From NCBI RefSeq assembly GCF_022712275.1, contig NZ_JALAGU010000045.1, positions 1-53,599 of the forward strand: a stretch of 53,599 nt of DNA, given 5' to 3'. The position numbers and the translations under genes were made by a program. The notes below the pieces were generated by a model. The model did no database searches and was not told the DNA's origin. It saw only the letters and a list, made by a program, of their open reading frames with translations. Origin of the DNA: Corynebacterium sp. (GTDB taxonomy: Bacteria; Actinomycetota; Actinomycetes; Mycobacteriales; Mycobacteriaceae). Shown piece by piece: positions 49,957-53,599 of the stretch (the first letter of the stretch is position 1; each line of letters opens with the position of its first letter).

Positions 49957-52011
49957 TCAGCCCCGCGAACCCGACAGTCCCCGACGACGCAGCAACGGCT
50001 CCACACTGCGTTGCTGACCACGGAACATCCAGAAGGCGTCGTCGTAGTCGATTGTCGCGCCGCGGGACAGGATCATCCGACGGAACCGGTCACCGGCGAA
50101 ACGGACGTCATCGGCATCCGGGTGTTCAGTTCCCGCCGCATCGGTGTCGACGAAACCCTGGAATCCGTCGGCGTCAAGGACCTCGGCCCACAGGTAGCTC
50201 CAGTAGTCCGCGGAGTAACCGCCGGCGAATATGTGGTTGAAGTACGTCGACGAATAGCGCGGTGCCAGTCCCGGTACCGCGAGCCCGGCATCCTCCAGCG
50301 CCTGTCGCTCGAACTCCGCCACATCGGTCACCTGCCCGGCCTGCGCGGTGGTCAGCCGGTGCCAGGCCAGGTCGACCCGGCAGGCTGCGAGGTACTCCGT
50401 CGTCGCGAAGCCCTGCCCCCACCGGGCCTCGGCGGTCACCGCGGCGACGAGCTCCGGCGACAGCTGCTCACCGGTGTCGACATGGCGGGCGTAGTTCGCC
50501 AGCACCTCCGGCTCCAGCGCCCAGTTCTCGTTGATCTGGCTGGGGAACTCCACGAAGTCACGCGGCACATTCGTGCCGGACAGGCTCGGGTACCGGACAT
50601 CGGAGAGCAGCCCGTGCAGGCCGTGGCCGAACTCGTGGAAGAGGGTGGTGACCTCGTCGAGGCTGAGCAGCGCCTCCTCCCCCTCGGCAGGCTTCGCGAT
50701 GTTGAGCACATTGACGACGACCGGGTTCTGCCCGATGAGGTTGTTCTGGTCGACGAAGCTGCTCATCCACGCCCCACCACGCTTCGTGGACCGGGCGAAA
50801 AGGTCGGTGAGCAGCAGGCCGATCGCGGTACCGTCCGCTTCAGCCACCTCCCAGACCTGCACATCGGGGTGGTAGCCGACAAGATCCGTGCGCGGAGTCA
50901 CCCGGATCCCGTAGAGCCGTTCCGCGGCGAAGAACACACCGTCGCGGAGCACCTGCGACAGTGGAAAGTACTTCTTCAGTTCGGCGGTGTCCACCGCGAG
51001 ATCCTCGGCCCGCAGCTTCCCCGCCCAGTACGGCCAGTCAGACTCGCCCAGGTCACAGACGTCCTCACCGTTGACGTGTGCAAGGTCCAGGGCACGCTTG
51101 TACTCGCCGTGGGCGTTGTCCACTGCAGCGGGCGTCACCGTGTCCAGCAGGTCGTCTACCGCCTCAACGGTCCGGGCGGTCTCCTCGGCGATGACGAAGT
51201 CCGCATGGCTCGCGAACCCGAGCAACTCCGCCCGGCGGGCCCGCAGCCGCGCGGTCTCGAGAACGATGTCACTGTTGTTGCCGGTGCCGCGCGCCCGCGA
51301 CGCCGCGGCGACCTCGCGGCGCAGGTCGGCATCCGCCAGATCCTCGAGGATCGGCTGCACGCTGGGCAGACCCAGGCGGATCAGCCACCCTTCCTTCCCT
51401 TCGGAGGCGGCGTCCTCCCGGAGCTGGGCCTTCTTCGCCGCGCTGAGCCCGGTGAGCCGCTGCTCGTCGGTGACCAGCACCGCACGGTCGGCGGTGGAGG
51501 TCATGAGGTTGCGGCCGAACCGGGTGGACAGTTCGGCGAGCCGGGTGTCGATGGTGGACAGTTCCTCGCGTCCGGCGTCGTCCAGGTCCGCACCGCCGCG
51601 ACGCAAAGTCCGCAGCCAGTGCGCCAGCAGCGCCTCATTCTCACTGCCCTCCGGCTGCGCGGGCATGGCCTGCACGCGCTCGTAGAGATCCCGGTTGAGC
51701 AGGATGCGGGTCCAGTGGGCGGAGAGCTCCGGGGCGACTGTCTCCTCGACAGCGATGACCTCGTCAGTGGCGTCGGTGCCGGCGTAGTTGAAGATGATCG
51801 CCAGGACGCGCTGCAGCATCTGGCCGGACACCTCGAGCGCATCCATCGTGTTCTCCCAGGTGGGGGCGTCAGAGAGGGCGGTGATCGCGGCAATCTCGGC
51901 GTCATGGTCGTCGAGGGCGGTCCGGAAGGTGGGGACCAGGTCGGCGACGTCGATCGCGGCGAAGTCAGGGAGTTCATGGTCAAGCACGGAGGGTTCGAGC
52001 AGCGGATTCAT
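49957..52011 (-). CDS. dcp: M3-family peptidyl-dipeptidase Dcp
   Basis: This 684-residue zinc metallopeptidase has the H-E-x-x-H motif in TLFHEFGHGLHGL (about residue 463) and the long downstream motif GTNVPRDFVEFPSQINENWA. Alignment with E. coli Dcp in memory runs over its whole length, including VWEVAEADGTAIGL and GGAWMSSFVDQ. It removes C-terminal dipeptides from oligopeptides in the cytosol. The ATG at 52011 is preceded 7 nt away by TACGCT, a leaderless start. A 13-residue in-frame extension reaches into the divergent gene's promoter and is rejected. Confidence 0.94.
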   Translation of the reverse strand: MNPLLEPSVLDHELPDFAAIDVADLVPTFRTALDDHDAEIAAITALSDAPTWENTMDALEVSGQMLQRVLAIIFNYAGTDATDEVIAVEETVAPELSAHWTRILLNRDLYERVQAMPAQPEGSENEALLAHWLRTLRRGGADLDDAGREELSTIDTRLAELSTRFGRNLMTSTADRAVLVTDEQRLTGLSAAKKAQLREDAASEGKEGWLIRLGLPSVQPILEDLADADLRREVAAASRARGTGNNSDIVLETARLRARRAELLGFASHADFVIAEETARTVEAVDDLLDTVTPAAVDNAHGEYKRALDLAHVNGEDVCDLGESDWPYWAGKLRAEDLAVDTAELKKYFPLSQVLRDGVFFAAERLYGIRVTPRTDLVGYHPDVQVWEVAEADGTAIGLLLTDLFARSTKRGGAWMSSFVDQNNLIGQNPVVVNVLNIAKPAEGEEALLSLDEVTTLFHEFGHGLHGLLSDVRYPSLSGTNVPRDFVEFPSQINENWALEPEVLANYARHVDTGEQLSPELVAAVTAEARWGQGFATTEYLAACRVDLAWHRLTTAQAGQVTDVAEFERQALEDAGLAVPGLAPRYSSTYFNHIFAGGYSADYWSYLWAEVLDADGFQGFVDTDAAGTEHPDADDVRFAGDRFRRMILSRGATIDYDDAFWMFRGQQRSVEPLLRRRGLSGSRG

Positions 52012-52018
52012 ACGCCCC

Positions 52019-52041
52019 AGCGTAACCGGGGCCCCTAGAGT
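52019..52041. promoter_or_regulatory. Head-to-head leaderless promoters of dcp and the esterase
   Basis: Minus-strand TACGCT (52024-52019) and plus-strand TAGAGT (52036-52041) each lie 7 nt from their ATG (52011 and 52049). Only 37 bp separate the two start codons, so each -35 region falls over the other gene's -10 or start. Confidence 0.7.
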
Positions 52042-52048
52042 GGTCGCC

Positions 52049-53428
52049 ATGACACAGCCCCTCCCTCCTCAGTTCACCACCCCGTACGGCCGTGTGTCCG
52101 GATCCTCGCGTGACGGGGTGTCCGTGTTCCGCGCGGTGCCGGTGGCTCACACGCACCATTTCGGCGAGCCGGAGCCGCCGGAACCATGGGACGGGGTGCT
52201 GTCCTGCGCGGACGCCCGGGAGCGCCGCGACCTGCGCCTTCCCACCACCGTCTCGGTCTTCGCCCCGCAGGACGCCTCGCCGGAAGGGGATCTGCCGGTG
52301 ATCGCGTGGATCCACGGCGGACGCTACGAGGAGGGACACGGCGACGACGGCTGGTACGACGGTTCGACGTTGGCCGCAGCGGGGTGCGTGGTCGTGACAT
52401 TGAACTACCGGATGTGCCTGGAGGGCTTTCTGCCCCTCTGTGAGGACGAGCCCGGGTCCTTCCGCGGCGTCGATGACCTGGTCCATCAGCTGCGGTGGAT
52501 TCAGGACGCCGTGTCGCAGGTCGGCGGGGACGCCTCGAATGTCACCCTCGTCGGGCAGTCCGCCGGTGGTGGACTGGTGATGAAACTGCTCACCGACCGG
52601 CGGGCAGATGACCTGTTCCACCGCGCAATGGTCCTCTCCCCTGGTCTGCCGCGGATCCTGCCACGAGTCGGATGGTCGGTGCGCCGCGCGGTCGCGTGTC
52701 TCTGTCTGGGGTCGCGGCTGACACGGGAGAGGGTGAGCCGGCTGAGTACGGCACGGTGCACGCGGGCGTACCGGCGGATGTCGCTGATCTACTCAACAGA
52801 CTGCGCACTGGGACCGGGGCCCGTCGACCTCGACGAGCTGAGGGAGGTGCCGCTCATGGTTTCGACGATGGAGGACGAGTTCATCCGCTTCCCCGGGGTG
52901 ATGCAACTCGACCGGATGGTCGCGCGACTGGGCCTGCCGTCGTGGGTGATGGTGCCGGGAATGCGGCTGCTCGGGGTGCCACGACGGAAGCTGGCGGGGT
53001 GGTGTCGGTATGTCGATGTTGACCGTCCGATGGGTCGGACGGTCGGCGACACGATGATCCGCCGGTGGGCCTCGGCGCTGCTGGAGGCGATGCCGGGTGA
53101 CCGGGTGTGGTCGTGCGAGTTCCGCGGTGGACAGTGGCAGGGCGAACGGATCGACGCGCAGCACTGCGGCGAGCTGCCGATGCTCTTCGGGACGCTGGAT
53201 GTCGGTCGCAAGCTCGTGGAATCCACCTGTGGCCCAGGCACACAGGAGAGACTCACCGACCTCGGCGCGCGCTACCGCTCCTCGGTGCTGTCTTTCGCCC
53301 GTGGTGAGGAGCCCGGGTGGGAACCGTTCGGTGATCAGCGGTCGTCGCGGGTGTTCAGTCTCCTCGGTGAGTCTGATACTGAGGCCAAAGATCCCTACCG
53401 GTCGATCAGGACGTTGATCACGGTCTAG
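52049..53428 (+). CDS. Type B carboxylesterase
   Basis: This 459-residue alpha/beta hydrolase has the oxyanion region IAWIHGGRYEEGHGDDGWYD, the nucleophile elbow VGQSAGGG (Ser about 171), and the acidic and His residues of the family in the C-terminal half. The N terminus YGRVSGSSRDGVSVFRAVPVA matches para-nitrobenzyl-esterase-like enzymes. There is no signal peptide. The true substrate is unknown. The start at 52049 is preceded by a TAGAGT box. Confidence 0.88.
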   Translation: MTQPLPPQFTTPYGRVSGSSRDGVSVFRAVPVAHTHHFGEPEPPEPWDGVLSCADARERRDLRLPTTVSVFAPQDASPEGDLPVIAWIHGGRYEEGHGDDGWYDGSTLAAAGCVVVTLNYRMCLEGFLPLCEDEPGSFRGVDDLVHQLRWIQDAVSQVGGDASNVTLVGQSAGGGLVMKLLTDRRADDLFHRAMVLSPGLPRILPRVGWSVRRAVACLCLGSRLTRERVSRLSTARCTRAYRRMSLIYSTDCALGPGPVDLDELREVPLMVSTMEDEFIRFPGVMQLDRMVARLGLPSWVMVPGMRLLGVPRRKLAGWCRYVDVDRPMGRTVGDTMIRRWASALLEAMPGDRVWSCEFRGGQWQGERIDAQHCGELPMLFGTLDVGRKLVESTCGPGTQERLTDLGARYRSSVLSFARGEEPGWEPFGDQRSSRVFSLLGESDTEAKDPYRSIRTLITV

Positions 53429-53433
53429 CCGGC

Positions 53434-53599
53434 TCAGAACGGAACCTTCTCGAGTGCCGTGCGGGTGGTCGCTCTCCACTGTTCGCGGGCTTCGTTATGT
53501 TCGGCCCGGGCGGCGACTTTGCGGGCCAGGGACTGGTCGAAGGTCGTGATCGCCGTGGCCATCGGCCCGGTCGGCACGGTGGTGACGGTGTGCCCGTCA
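53434..53599 (-). CDS. C-terminal end of an unidentified gene (partial)
   Basis: A minus-strand frame enters from the right edge and ends at TGA 53436-53434. The visible 54 residues include GPMATAITTFDQSLARKVAA and end TTRTALEKVPF, with basic helical composition. I do not recognise the family. It converges on the esterase with a 5-bp gap. Confidence 0.5.
   Translation of the reverse strand, partial: DGHTVTTVPTGPMATAITTFDQSLARKVAARAEHNEAREQWRATTRTALEKVPF

Noticed and set aside
49732..52038. A 768-codon open frame on the plus strand opposite dcp
   Set aside because: It mirrors the codon structure of dcp, shows no family motifs and has the compositional bias of antisense frames in high-GC DNA.

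Overview
The window is high-GC actinobacterial DNA and is best explained as a Corynebacterium chromosome. The indicators are an E1 subunit of homodimeric pyruvate dehydrogenase (aceE), a mycothiol-dependent formaldehyde dehydrogenase, a 6C small RNA, and a core block running from glyS and zur through uppS, recO, era, ybeY, phoH, rsmE, dnaJ and hrcA to hemW and fadD. Many genes have a -10 hexamer about 7 nt before the ATG, the layout of leaderless transcripts. The species cannot be fixed from the sequence alone.

Layout. 1-2101: the integrase end of an integrated element (excisionase-like protein, repressor, tyrosine integrase) whose integrase stops 24 bp short of the genomic CCA of a tRNA-Val; the rest lies off the left edge. 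2211-8265: chromosomal genes for a DUF3052 protein, aceE, an acyl carrier protein coupled to a serine hydrolase, and L-lactate dehydrogenase. 8359-9126: two tandem units, each encoding a 28-residue strongly amphipathic peptide with its own leader and terminator. These are the most likely undescribed system here. 9692-10038: tRNA-Asn and a CAU-anticodon tRNA. 9991-17452: a compact 7.4-kb integrative element in the CAU tRNA gene with a rolling-circle-type Rep, an FtsK/TraB-like translocase, Xis, Int and five small proteins of unknown function, one of them frameshifted. It resembles a minimal actinomycete integrative and conjugative element (AICE).

17643-18442: a decayed sodium/bile-acid symporter-family pseudogene. 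18572-24317: neutral ceramidase, a lipoprotein, a CsoR-type copper-sensor homologue with a well-formed operator-promoter, a metallo-beta-lactamase-fold hydrolase with mscR, and a small YtxH-like protein. 24328-32741: dnaG, a cholesterol-oxidase-like GMC enzyme, a T1/Sa-type RNase, dgt, a DUF218 protein and a TPM-domain protein. 32858-47613: housekeeping genes almost all on the minus strand (glyS to hemW), with the 6C RNA between glyS and zur. 47726-53599: long-chain acyl-CoA ligase, a small membrane protein, oligopeptidase dcp, a type B carboxylesterase and a partial gene.

How the genes work together. phoH-ybeY-corC-era overlap by 4-11 nt and form a translationally coupled ribosome-maturation/RNA operon, with rsmE and dnaJ just upstream. 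mscR plus the MBL hydrolase form a formaldehyde-detoxification pair. Ceramidase, the sterol-oxidase-like enzyme, the secreted RNase and the acyl-CoA ligase suggest growth on host or food lipids, but that is inference. The two integrated elements share one architecture: the integrase gene ends next to the 3' end of the tRNA it targets.
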